Part shown: one piece after another, positions 1-7,453 of the stretch
Position numbering within the stretch: position 1 is the first letter of the stretch
How the letters are laid out: every line of letters starts with the position of its first letter
DNA from: Bacteroidota bacterium
GTDB taxonomy: Bacteria > Bacteroidota > Bacteroidia > UKL13-3
Length of the DNA stretch: 64,000 bases
Direction of reading: 5' to 3'
NCBI GenBank assembly: GCA_027491085.1
Contig: JAIXWW010000011.1
Coordinates: 248,001 to 312,000 of the forward strand
Program-made: the position numbers and the translations under genes
The notes under the pieces: model-generated
Database searches by the model: none
Told to the model about the DNA's origin: nothing
What the model saw: only the letters and a program-made list of their open reading frames with translations

Positions 1-206
1 TGTACCAAACTACCTTCGGTTACCATTATTTGATTGATAATGCCACTAACGGTAGCATAAACTTGGTATTGATTTTCGGCCTTAATGGTACCTGATGCAT
101 ATACCGATTCTGTAATATCTTGTTGAATTGGTTTAATCTTTTCAACCTTTTTTTTGCAAGCCGTAAAAACGGAAACTATAACTATTGCAAACACCCATTT
201 TTTCAT
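1..206 (-). CDS. Periplasmic adaptor (membrane fusion) lipoprotein of an efflux pump, 5' part only
   Basis: The reading frame starts at the ATG complementary to 204-206 and runs off the left edge, giving about 68 residues. The start MKKWVFAIVIVSVFTACKKK has a hydrophobic stretch and a lipobox-like Cys, so it is probably a lipoprotein. The following residues (VYASGTIKAENQYQVYATV, then GIINQIMVTEGSLV) match the barrel-sandwich/biotinyl-lipoyl-like start of HlyD/AcrA-type adaptors, which link an inner-membrane RND or ABC transporter to an outer-membrane channel. The transporter partner would lie to the left, outside the window. A TAnnTTTG-type element (211-218) sits just upstream of the start. 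The family call is fairly safe. The substrate cannot be told. Confidence 0.75.
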   Translation of the reverse strand, partial: MKKWVFAIVIVSVFTACKKKVEKIKPIQQDITESVYASGTIKAENQYQVYATVSGIINQIMVTEGSLV

Positions 207-210
207 AGTT

Positions 211-218
211 CAAAAGTA
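211..218 (-). promoter_or_regulatory. Candidate -7 promoter element for the adaptor gene
   Basis: On the minus strand the bases read TACTTTTG, matching the Bacteroidota -7 consensus TAnnTTTG. Only four bases separate it from the ATG, so transcription would start at or next to the start codon. No clear -33 TTG was found at 19-21 bases, so this is a half-site call. Confidence 0.35.
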
Positions 219-448
219 TCGTTTAAATTTATATAACATTATGATGTGGGTCAGTAAAAAAGTGTATGTTGGATTGTTTCGGCTGCTGGCTGTTTGCTTC
301 TAGCTTCTGGCTTCTGGCTGTTAGCATGGCCATACAGAGGAATAGCCTGTCACACCAACAATATTGAAAGTCATGCAGAAGTCTTGCAAAGCGGGATGCT
401 TTGCTTTAACTAATTACTTTCCATTAACATTAACATTGTCAACATCAA

Positions 449-541
449 ACATCATTGCGATCACGCCAAAGCGTGAGAAACAATCTCAAGCGAGCTTTTG
501 CATTTCATAACTTGAGATCGCTTCGTTCCTCGCGATGACGC
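449..541. repeat. Palindromic REP-like element (ATTGCGA...CAATCTCAAG type)
   Basis: The left arm holds CATTGCGATCACGCC followed by CAATCTCAAGCGAGC. The right arm holds CTTGAGATCGCTTCGTTC followed by CTCGCGATGACG, which is the inverted version. CTTGAGATCGCTTCGTTCCT and its complement are a repeat theme found in many bacterial genomes. The arms are imperfect, so this is an old copy. Confidence 0.55.
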
Positions 542-630
542 TAAATTCAACATCTATCATCCTAAAATCCACGCCCAGTCATGCAGAAGGCATCTCCTTA
601 ACAAGGGATAATCATTGCTTTCGTATTCAG

Positions 631-765
631 TTGCCTGCCGTTGTTCGGTCGCTGAGAGAAGCCCGATAGCTATCGGACGAAGCGCCAACAACACTTTGAG
701 ACTATATCATTCCTTCATTTAACTGAATTCATATTCAACATTCAACATTCCTAAATCCGCATTAC
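631..765 (+). repeat. Diverged direct repeat, copy 1
   Basis: The order of blocks TGCCGTTGTT, CCAACAACACTTTGA, ACATTCCTTCATTTA-like, GAATTCA and AAATCCGCATT is shared with copy 2 at 921-1020. Copy 1 has about 25 extra bases, including GCCCGATAGCTATCGGAC, itself a palindrome. Not coding. Confidence 0.55.
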
Positions 766-920
766 GTATCGGTTATTCAACTACTTCGTAGTTGCTTGTG
801 TTGCTTGTTTCATTGACCACGAATTTCATTCGTGGTTATTCAAATTAAACCCCTTCAGGGTTTTGATAACCTTGCTGTTATACATTTGCAACTGAATTCA
901 TATTCCGAACTTCACATTCC

Positions 921-1020
921 GTTACCTTTCTGCCGTTGTTGCGTCTCCCGACCAACAACACTTTGATATTATAACATTCCTTCATTTACAATCGAATTCA
1001 AATTCCGAAATCCGCATTCC
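921..1020 (+). repeat. Diverged direct repeat, copy 2
   Basis: Second copy of the block series in 631-765: TGCCGTTGTT, CCAACAACACTTTGAT, ACATTCCTTCATTTA, GAATTCA, AATCCGCATTCC. The shorter middle part lacks the palindrome of copy 1. Confidence 0.55.
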
Positions 1021-1050
1021 TTTGTTCTCTGCATTAACATGTAAACCAAA

Positions 1051-1113
1051 CACCTATTAAAACTACACAATTGTTTTTAACTAAAATTTAAAATTAACTT
1101 GTTTTAATAGGTG
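1051..1113. repeat. 13 bp perfect inverted repeat around a 37-base AT-rich loop
   Basis: CACCTATTAAAAC (1051-1063) is exactly complementary to GTTTTAATAGGTG (1101-1113). There is no following T-run on either strand, so it is not a standard terminator. It lies about 100 bases before the cassette-like region. Confidence 0.6.
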
Positions 1114-1150
1114 TAATAAATATGTTTGTATTTGAAAAAGTCTTTTTATG

Positions 1151-1183
1151 AGACCTATCTGACCAAATAAGGCAGATAGGTCT
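1151..1183. repeat. 11 bp perfect hairpin
   Basis: AGACCTATCTG (1151-1161) pairs with CAGATAGGTCT (1173-1183) over an 11-base loop. It sits just before the GTTAGC at 1207 that opens the cassette-like array. No T-run follows, so its role is unknown. Confidence 0.55.
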
Positions 1184-1262
1184 TATAAAATGAGACATAT
1201 ATATAAGTTAGCAGCCATTTTATGAACGACACTGAAACAACCGATAAATAAGATTTATTGAA

Positions 1263-1868
1263 ATGAAAAAAGGATGTTTAATAACAATTTTAGTTTTTGT
1301 CGTACTTGCTGCTATTTTTATTTATGGTTTGTCAACAGCATTTGACCCACAATATGACAAAGCAGAAATAAAACAAAACATAGGCGGGACACTTGTCTGT
1401 AATTCTGTTTACAACGCAGACCACCATTCTTGGCAGTATGATGTTTCTTATAAATACAAAATCAACAATGACAGTCTTGTTGACATTGGAAGTGGGACAT
1501 ACTATGGTAGAGAATGGAACAAGGATGAACAACTAATACAATATAAGAACTGGACAATTTTGAAAACGGGAGGTTGGATTGGTACGGACAAAGTTATTAT
1601 TGGCGACTTAAAGACTAAGCAATGGAAGGAATATGAATTCACCCCAGAAAACATTGAAAAAGAAAATCTATGGCTAAACTCAAAAACACAATCTCTTTTA
1701 AACTGGTGTTGTTCGGAGACCTTCATAGACAAAATAAGCAACGGACAAATCATAATAAACTATAAGTTTCGGACAAGTAAAAAGCAAACAAATGAATACG
1801 GTCAGAGAAAAATTTATTACACAATTAACGAGTTGACAGGACAACCGACAATGACTAAAATTGAATAA
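1263..1868 (+). CDS. Unknown protein with N-terminal membrane anchor (cassette 1)
   Basis: 201 residues. Residues 6-25 form one strong hydrophobic segment directly after MKKGC, which suggests a membrane anchor or uncleaved signal. A lipoprotein is less likely because the Cys precedes the hydrophobic part. The rest is polar and rich in Asn, Lys, Tyr and Trp, with no motif I recognise. The start ATG follows AAGATTTATTGAA and is the only sensible start. The gene stands alone between GTTAGC at 1207 and an attC-like palindrome that begins 19 bases after its stop. That one-gene-plus-palindrome layout is what integron cassettes have. No function is assigned. Confidence 0.6.
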   Translation: MKKGCLITILVFVVLAAIFIYGLSTAFDPQYDKAEIKQNIGGTLVCNSVYNADHHSWQYDVSYKYKINNDSLVDIGSGTYYGREWNKDEQLIQYKNWTILKTGGWIGTDKVIIGDLKTKQWKEYEFTPENIEKENLWLNSKTQSLLNWCCSETFIDKISNGQIIINYKFRTSKKQTNEYGQRKIYYTINELTGQPTMTKIE

Positions 1869-1887
1869 TGAACAAATAAAAACGGCT

Positions 1888-2016
1888 GCTAACAGGCGTT
1901 TGGCAAAAAAGCGGGTTCAGTGCTTAAATGAAGCTTTGTGCTTCGAATCAAGTTCAGTGCTGACAGACAGTTTAGTGCTTCGAAATCCGCTTCTTCGCCA
2001 AGCGCCAAAACGTTAT
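1888..2016. repeat. attC-like palindrome, copy 1
   Basis: The left end GCTAACAGGCGTTTGGC and right end GCCAAGCGCCAAAACGTTA are inverted counterparts, and the pairing continues inward (AAAAAAGCGGGTT against AATCCGCTTCTTC). The centre is variable. Copy 2 (2661-2790) shares both ends and differs in the middle, as attC recombination sites do. The outer boxes only roughly fit the attC consensus (RYYYAAC / GTTRRRY), so the label stays 'attC-like'. A 76-codon open frame crossing it is an accident of the repeat. Confidence 0.55.
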
Positions 2017-2074
2017 TTCCGCACTCCCTACTTGGAAGTTAGCACCAATACTAAAAGACAACATAGAAAAGCTC

Positions 2075-2644
2075 ATGAGTATTTTTTATAAACCGTCAGA
2101 CAAAGAACTCTTGAATATTAGGAATAAAATTGTTTTAGAGACAGCTATTCCTTTGTTCATCGAGAAGGGATTTACTAAATCTCCTTTTTCGACAGCTTGG
2201 TTTGGACGGAACAATCTAAACGACTTTGAATACGAATTATGCAGATTGACAGTGAACTCGCAAATAGAAGTCTTGAGTATTTATGTTGCTAAAGGGGATA
2301 AATGGACGCAAATCAATCTCAATATTTTTGAAATACAGCCTACACCAAAATCAATTGATGAATTAAATAATGTTGACGGCCTTCAATTTTGCCTTCCCCC
2401 TAATAGTTTGACAAAAATGCGTTTGAGAAGTGATGATATTAAAGGCCCACCAATATTTAGTAGCCAATATTTGACTGGACATAAACTAAATCGATTTTTC
2501 ACTAAAGGAGGACTTAACCAAAGTATTAACCGTTTGACAAATATTTTTAAATCTGACATCGAAAATTTTGACATCTTTATCAAACGTTGGCACGAACTAC
2601 ATAAACCATTAAAGACAGATTGGAATGGACATCAAATCAAATAA
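2075..2644 (+). CDS. Unknown soluble protein (cassette 2)
   Basis: 189 residues starting MSIFYKPSDKELLNIRNK. There is no signal peptide or membrane segment, so it is probably cytoplasmic. It has mixed alpha/beta character, with a run FCLPPNSLTKMRLRSDD in the middle and a basic C-terminus. I recognise no family. The stop is followed after 16 bases by the second attC-like palindrome, and the start lies about 60 bases after the end of the first, so gene plus palindrome form a unit of about 770 bases. Codon use looks like the surrounding genome. Confidence 0.6.
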   Translation: MSIFYKPSDKELLNIRNKIVLETAIPLFIEKGFTKSPFSTAWFGRNNLNDFEYELCRLTVNSQIEVLSIYVAKGDKWTQINLNIFEIQPTPKSIDELNNVDGLQFCLPPNSLTKMRLRSDDIKGPPIFSSQYLTGHKLNRFFTKGGLNQSINRLTNIFKSDIENFDIFIKRWHELHKPLKTDWNGHQIK

Positions 2645-2660
2645 ACAGAGAAGTACTGGT

Positions 2661-2790
2661 GCTAACATGCGCTTGGCAAAAAAGCGGGTTCAGTGGTTAT
2701 ATGAACATTCTGCCTCGTATAAGGTTTTGTGCTGTATTGACAGTTTAGTGCTTCGAAATCCGCTTCTTCGCCAAGCGCCAAAACGTTAGC
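2661..2790. repeat. attC-like palindrome, copy 2
   Basis: Left end GCTAACATGCGCTTGGC, right end GCCAAGCGCCAAAACGTTAGC. The last ~55 bases are almost identical to copy 1 at 1888-2016, including CAGTTTAGTGCTTCGAAAT and the following CCGCTTCTTC, while the middle differs completely. The length (130 against 129 bases) is constant. See the cassette finding. Confidence 0.55.
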
Positions 2791-2820
2791 CTTTTAAAAA
2801 GCCTCTAGTAGAACAAAAAA

Positions 2821-2851
2821 ACCGCTTTAGCCAAAAACTAAAGCGTTTTTT
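2821..2851. terminator. Hairpin terminator at the end of the cassette-like region
   Basis: CGCTTTAG (2823-2830) pairs with CTAAAGCG (2838-2845), followed by TTTTTT and preceded by AAAAAA, so it could work in both directions. The half-sequence CCAAAACTAAAGCGG plus a T-run recurs at about 3129-3150, after the tandem array. Confidence 0.6.
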
Positions 2852-3055
2852 CACTTTTTAGCTAATTGTAAGCTTACACTGACCATTTTTTTCACTTTTT
2901 AGCAAATTGTAAGCTTACACTGGGCGTTTTTTTCACTTTTTTCCAAATTGTTACCTTACACTGAACGATTTTTTCACTTTTTATCAAATTGTTAGCTTAC
3001 ACTCACCAATTTTTTCACTTTTTAGCAAATTGTTAGCTTACACTAGGCGTTTTTT
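2851..3055 (+). repeat. Tandem array of five 41 bp units
   Basis: TCACTTTTT recurs at 2851, 2892, 2933, 2974 and 3015, a strict 41-base period. Each unit reads roughly TCACTTTTTAGCAAATTGT, then a palindromic core (GTAAGCTTAC or GTTAGCTTAC), then ACT plus a variable 5-7 bases and a T-run. Units differ at a few positions, mostly at the ends. No coding frame runs through the array. Confidence 0.85.
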
Positions 3056-3419
3056 CCACAATCGCTCACATCTTTCGAGTGAGCATTTAAATAAGCCCAT
3101 TGCTTGTCTAATCTTTAACCATTTTAACCAAAACTAAAGCGGTTTTTTTTGTTACAAGTGTAATTAAGCTAGATTATAAAAGTATAATATTTCGTTAGAT
3201 AACTATTTTAAAACCTCAATGACTGCATTTATACAAACTCAGTGATTATCCTTTAACAATTTAACAATCTAAAAACACAAAACTCCAACCCATTCACAAT
3301 TTAGCTATTTTATTTTAACATATTGGTTATTTTAAGTTAATCTTTCAGTTCTGTTAAATATGTTTTTTTGTAATTGATAATTATGCCTATTCATTTTTTA
3401 GGTTATTAATTAAATAAAC
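3056..3419. other. AT-rich spacer before the peroxidase gene
   Basis: It contains a small hairpin GCTCAC (3064-3069) / GTGAGC (3079-3084), a second copy of the CTAAAGCGG plus T-run half-terminator (about 3129-3150), and otherwise plain AT-rich sequence. No gene remnant was recognised. The promoter of the peroxidase operon must lie here but no convincing element was seen. Confidence 0.5.
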
Positions 3420-5345
3420 ATGAAAAAAAGATTAGTTTCATTGTCATTAAGTCTATTGGTATTTAGTATTATTTTTTCGTTTACAAAAACAAACGAACAT
3501 CAAACTTACGTGCTAAATTTTAAAAACAAATTAGCATTGTTTGAACAAAATGAACATGAATTGATTGATTTAATTAACCAACAAAACCAACTTACAAACT
3601 CTAATATTAAAATCATAAAAGATAAAATATTATTGATAAGAAAAAACTTCAAAGGGCTAGATTTTTGGTTTAGGTATTTGGCTCCTTTGGCTCAAAAAAA
3701 AATCAATGGACCTTTACCGGTAGAATGGGAAACAGAAGTTTTTGAAAAGTATGAAAAACCATATAAACGGGAGGGCGCAGGATTTACTTTGGCATTGCAA
3801 TATTTAGAAGAAGAAAACATTGATAAAACACATTTACTTGATTTATTAAATCAAAGTATAGAAGCAACTCAAATTTACAAACAGGATAGTATAACTAAGG
3901 AGCTTAACTCATTTCCTACATTTTATTTATCCAACCGCCTTTACTTATTAAACTTAGCTTGCATATACACAACAGGTTTCGACTGCCCCGATAAATCAAG
4001 CATTATTCCAGAGTTAAAAATAATGCTTGCTGATGTAAATGAAATTTACACCTCATTTAATCAAAGTTTTCCAAACAATAGTTTATCAAATTTATATTTA
4101 AACACTTATAATGACTGCATTCAATTTGTAAATAATCAACCTAACAACTTCGAACAATTTGATCATTTTACATTTATTCGGGACCATATCAATCCTTTAT
4201 TTAAAATTAACCAAGAACATATTATTAAAAACAAGGTTTACAGTAAAAGTTTAATGGATTACTCTTTGAACAAAAATGCTAATTCAATTTTTTCAAAACA
4301 ACTTTATAATGGACAAAACACAAAAGGAATTTATTTAAGAGTTATAGATGAAAATGCTTTAACAGAAATAAATAAGTTAGGTAAATTATTATTTTACGAC
4401 CCCATACTTTCAGGAAACAATGAACGCAGTTGTGCCTCTTGCCATAAACCAACCCAATTTTTCACTGATACTACTATTTCAACAGCCATTCAATTTAATA
4501 ATCAAAATGCTTTAGAACGAAACACACCTACCCTAATAAATGCACCGTACAACCATTTAATTATGGCTGATGGAAAGCATATTGATTTACAACTTCAAAC
4601 CAAAGGAGTTATTACAAGTAACTTAGAAATGAATGCCAACCAAGATTCTGTTCTTTCTAAAATATTAAGTTGTAAGGAATATGACGAGACCTTGCAAAAA
4701 CTATTAAAATATACACCAACTGAAAAAACAGTAAAGTTTGACCACATAATTTCTGCAATAACTTATTACTACAGCCAATTTAGTAATTATGATGCACCTT
4801 TTGATGCAGCCATGAATAAACAAACTGATATTGGCGAAAAAGTAAAGAATGGGTATAATTTATTTATGGGCAAAGCAGCATGTGCCACTTGTCATTTTGC
4901 TCCGCAATTTAATGGTGTAAAACCTCCTTATATTGGATCTGAATTTGAAGTTATAGGTGTACCTGAAAATAATGCTTATACTTCTATTAGCAATGATTTA
5001 GGACGCTATTTAATAAACCCAGCCAAGGAAACCAAAAATGCATTTAGAACTGGAACAATTAGAAATGCTGCATTTACCAAACCATATATGCACAATGGTG
5101 TTTTTAGTACCTTAGAACAAGTAATTGATTTTTATAATACAGGTGGTGGAAATGGCAATGGATTGCATGTAAACAATCAAACATTACCTTCAGATTCACT
5201 ACTTTTAACTGAAAATGAAAAAGAGAATTTGATTTTGTTTATCAATTCACTTACAGAAAAAGTAATTTTTGAACCGGCACCAAAAAAATTACCCAAAAGC
5301 AATTTAAAATATTTGAACAAACGAAAAATTGGAGGAAGTTATTAA
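3420..5345 (+). CDS. MauG/cytochrome c peroxidase family di-haem protein with long N-terminal extension
   Basis: 641 residues with a signal peptide (MKKRLVSLSLSLLVFSIIFS), so it is exported. The C-terminal half is a di-haem peroxidase. The first haem site CASCH is at residues 338-342, preceded by GKLLFYDPILSGNNERS. The second, CATCH, is at 488-492. The family's AFRTGTIRNAAFTKPYMHNG and the FYNTGGGNGNG segment follow. Such proteins reduce hydrogen peroxide or modify partner proteins using electrons from c-type cytochromes. Typical members are 320-400 residues. Here about 300 extra residues precede the haem domain, helical by eye and without a motif I know. The stop overlaps by one base the start of a small cytochrome, a likely electron partner. 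Confidence 0.85.
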   Translation: MKKRLVSLSLSLLVFSIIFSFTKTNEHQTYVLNFKNKLALFEQNEHELIDLINQQNQLTNSNIKIIKDKILLIRKNFKGLDFWFRYLAPLAQKKINGPLPVEWETEVFEKYEKPYKREGAGFTLALQYLEEENIDKTHLLDLLNQSIEATQIYKQDSITKELNSFPTFYLSNRLYLLNLACIYTTGFDCPDKSSIIPELKIMLADVNEIYTSFNQSFPNNSLSNLYLNTYNDCIQFVNNQPNNFEQFDHFTFIRDHINPLFKINQEHIIKNKVYSKSLMDYSLNKNANSIFSKQLYNGQNTKGIYLRVIDENALTEINKLGKLLFYDPILSGNNERSCASCHKPTQFFTDTTISTAIQFNNQNALERNTPTLINAPYNHLIMADGKHIDLQLQTKGVITSNLEMNANQDSVLSKILSCKEYDETLQKLLKYTPTEKTVKFDHIISAITYYYSQFSNYDAPFDAAMNKQTDIGEKVKNGYNLFMGKAACATCHFAPQFNGVKPPYIGSEFEVIGVPENNAYTSISNDLGRYLINPAKETKNAFRTGTIRNAAFTKPYMHNGVFSTLEQVIDFYNTGGGNGNGLHVNNQTLPSDSLLLTENEKENLILFINSLTEKVIFEPAPKKLPKSNLKYLNKRKIGGSY

Positions 5346-5770
5346 TGAAAAAATATGTCTTAGTATTTTTTAGCATTATATCAATTATACTTATCAATTG
5401 TAAAGTAAAAAAAAGCAAAATAAATTTAAGTATTGTGGAAAGCAATAAAGTTGCAAATGCAAATCCTACAATTTATGACATGCCCGAAGATAGTTTGACC
5501 ATGACGGATGATAAAAAGAAAGAGTTTAAAGAAAGCTGCGATAGAGGAATAATAATTTATAATACCATTTGCGCTAGTTGCCATAATAAACTGATAGATG
5601 GGAAGCAAGTGGTGCCAGATTTTTCTTTACCTCAATTAATGGATTACGAAATCAGAATTCAGTATCCTAGTCATGAAGATAGACTTAAAGAAAATAATCT
5701 TACCATACAAGAATTAGATGATGTAGTAAATTATTTAAGGTACAAAAAAAAGTCGGGTGTTCATTTTTAG
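5345..5770 (+). CDS. Small mono-haem c-type cytochrome lipoprotein
   Basis: 141 residues. The start MKKYVLVFFSIISIILINC is a lipoprotein signal with Cys19 as the lipid site. A single haem-binding CASCH lies at residues 76-80 in the context IYNTICASCHNK. The C-terminal helix with ELDDVVNYLRYKK resembles the end of a class I cytochrome c domain, and Met99 is a possible second haem ligand. The ATG overlaps the stop of the upstream peroxidase by one base, so the two are translated together. The simplest reading is that this lipid-anchored cytochrome passes electrons to or from that peroxidase. Confidence 0.8.
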   Translation: MKKYVLVFFSIISIILINCKVKKSKINLSIVESNKVANANPTIYDMPEDSLTMTDDKKKEFKESCDRGIIIYNTICASCHNKLIDGKQVVPDFSLPQLMDYEIRIQYPSHEDRLKENNLTIQELDDVVNYLRYKKKSGVHF

Positions 5771-5979
5771 CACCTTTCTGAATTTGTTTTTTTAGCAAAA
5801 ACTACTAGTTGCATGCTCAAATTTGAGGTTTGGACTCAATTTTACCATCTTTTGAATGCACATAAAATTCATCAATACATTACAATATATCAAACTCCTT
5901 ACAATCTATTGTTTATTTTGCCTTATTGAAATTATAAATTCAAATAGAATTTCAATTAAGTTATAAAAACAAAATTGCT

Positions 5980-7113
5980 ATGAAAAAATATTGCTCCTCC
6001 ATTCAAATTTTTACTTTTTGTACTTTATTAGTTTTTGCTACGGCATGTAACGGATCAGTTAAAAAAAACCTGCATCAAGAAAGTGAACATCCTAAATTGA
6101 TAAAAACCATTGGTGACCCAAAATATGGCAGTGTTCAATGTATTTTAGAAGATAAAGCAGGGAACCTTTGGTTTGGCACTACCGAAAATGGTCTTTATAA
6201 ATTTGATGGGAAAAAGTTTAGTAGGTATTTAATAGATGATGGCCTTAACAGCAATAATATTTCGTGTATTTTAGAAGATAAAGAAGGAAAAATTTGGATA
6301 GGTACACACGTAGGACTTTGTATTTACAATCCTTCCGCTTCCATAAAAAAAGGTGATAAACTATTTACTGAAATAAAAATCCCTTTGCCCAAAGACCAGC
6401 CAGTTAACAAGAATGAATTATACCGTAACTCGCATTGGGTATTTAATATGATGCAAGCAAAAAATGGAAAAATTTGGTTTGCAACCATAGATGGCGTTTT
6501 TATTTACGATGGAAAAACTTTTTCTCCCTTTAACATTGGTAAAATATCAGGCGGCTTTTTGAGCAGTAATAACAATGCAGAACGCATATTGGAAGATAAT
6601 GCAGGTAATATTTGGTTTGGTGGCCGAGGTACTGAAGGTGTATTTTGTTACAATGGTAAAACCATCACCAACTTTACATTAGAAGCATTATTTCAAGATG
6701 GGCCAAAGCCAAAACCGAATACTTGGGCATGGCCTCAATTGCAAGATAAAAATGGCAATATTTGGTTTAGCAATTGGGGTGGAATTTACCGCTTTAATCC
6801 TTCGGATTCGGTAAATAAAGATACTAAACCATTTACCAGTTTTACTAAAAAAGATGGATTACGTGGTGGTGTTACCAAAATAATGGAAGACAAAAACGGA
6901 AACCTTTGGCTTGGTGGAGATGCTGGCTCTGGCCTTAGCCGTTTTGATGGAAAATCCTTTACTCAATTTACTTCAAAAGAGGGTTTACTTAATAACAGTA
7001 TTTGGTCTATTTTAGAAGATAAAAGTGGAAATATTTGGGTGGGTGCAAGAGAAACAGGTTTATACCTATTTGATGGAAAATCATTTATTACTTATTCGGA
7101 ATATAAACAGTAA
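5980..7113 (+). CDS. Lipoprotein made of two-component-regulator-type beta-propeller repeats
   Basis: 377 residues. The N-terminus has a lipobox (LLVFATACNG, Cys near 23). The remainder is a series of about seven 'Reg_prop' repeats of the form ILEDKxGNLWFGTxxxGLYxFDGKxFxxY, e.g. ILEDKAGNLWFGTTENGLY and ILEDKSGNIWVGARETGLY. Such propellers normally form the periplasmic sensor part of hybrid two-component systems. Here there is no membrane segment, kinase or DNA-binding domain after them, so the protein is a stand-alone propeller, probably a surface or periplasmic binding protein. The ligand is unknown. The gap to the upstream cytochrome gene is about 210 bases, so it probably has its own promoter. 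Confidence 0.8.
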   Translation: MKKYCSSIQIFTFCTLLVFATACNGSVKKNLHQESEHPKLIKTIGDPKYGSVQCILEDKAGNLWFGTTENGLYKFDGKKFSRYLIDDGLNSNNISCILEDKEGKIWIGTHVGLCIYNPSASIKKGDKLFTEIKIPLPKDQPVNKNELYRNSHWVFNMMQAKNGKIWFATIDGVFIYDGKTFSPFNIGKISGGFLSSNNNAERILEDNAGNIWFGGRGTEGVFCYNGKTITNFTLEALFQDGPKPKPNTWAWPQLQDKNGNIWFSNWGGIYRFNPSDSVNKDTKPFTSFTKKDGLRGGVTKIMEDKNGNLWLGGDAGSGLSRFDGKSFTQFTSKEGLLNNSIWSILEDKSGNIWVGARETGLYLFDGKSFITYSEYKQ

Positions 7114-7196
7114 AGATTGGATAAATGAATTGTCTTGAATTTATACTCTACAGGTGTTGTTTAATAACCAAGTAGCAAAAACATAAAAGCTCTTTA

Positions 7197-7358
7197 CTAC
7201 CAGTTTTTATTACCCCAAATACCAAATCCAAATCCAGCTTGATATAAAAATCCGCTCAAATCAGTTCCTATATTTGATTGATGATTTACTTATGAAACAT
7301 TGGTATTAAACCTAAAATAAATAAAAGGATTTAAACTATAACTAATAGTGTACCTATT
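7197..7358 (-). pseudogene. C-terminal remnant of an outer-membrane beta-barrel gene
   Basis: On the minus strand one frame reads a barrel-like end, YSLNPFIYFRFNTNV, then an in-frame TAA, then GTDLSGFLYQAGFGFGIWGN and a final aromatic Trp before TAG at 7197-7199. Alternating hydrophobic/glycine strands and a terminal aromatic residue are typical of outer-membrane barrels. Upstream the frame is closed by further stops. I read this as the decayed 3' end of a lost gene. The rest of 7114-7453 shows nothing else. Confidence 0.45.
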
Positions 7359-7453
7359 TTATCTGAAGATATACTGATTTACAAAACTTGTTTCATTAAT
7401 CATTTAGACAAATGCATTTTATTATTCCTTCTTTTAATTGCTTGAAAAATAGA

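Larger units (their letters stand above)
240..1262. other. Gene-free, repeat-rich intergenic region
   Basis: About 1 kb without a credible coding frame. It contains low-complexity TTCTGGC-type tandem words (about 280-325), a 13-base direct repeat AGTCATGCAGAAG (369-381 and 577-589), a palindromic repeat (449-541), a diverged pair of ~100 base repeats (631-765 and 921-1020), short hairpins (about 785-860) and two larger inverted repeats (1051-1113 and 1151-1183). This is the dispersed-repeat character often seen between Bacteroidota genes. No tRNA or protein remnant was recognised. Confidence 0.6.

Noticed and set aside
1861..2091. 76-codon open frame after the first cassette gene
   Set aside because: It runs straight through the attC-like palindrome, whose sequence explains the open frame, and its translation shows no protein-like pattern.
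2851..3055. CRISPR array
   Set aside because: The whole 41 bp unit repeats with no unique spacers between constant repeats, and no cas genes are present.
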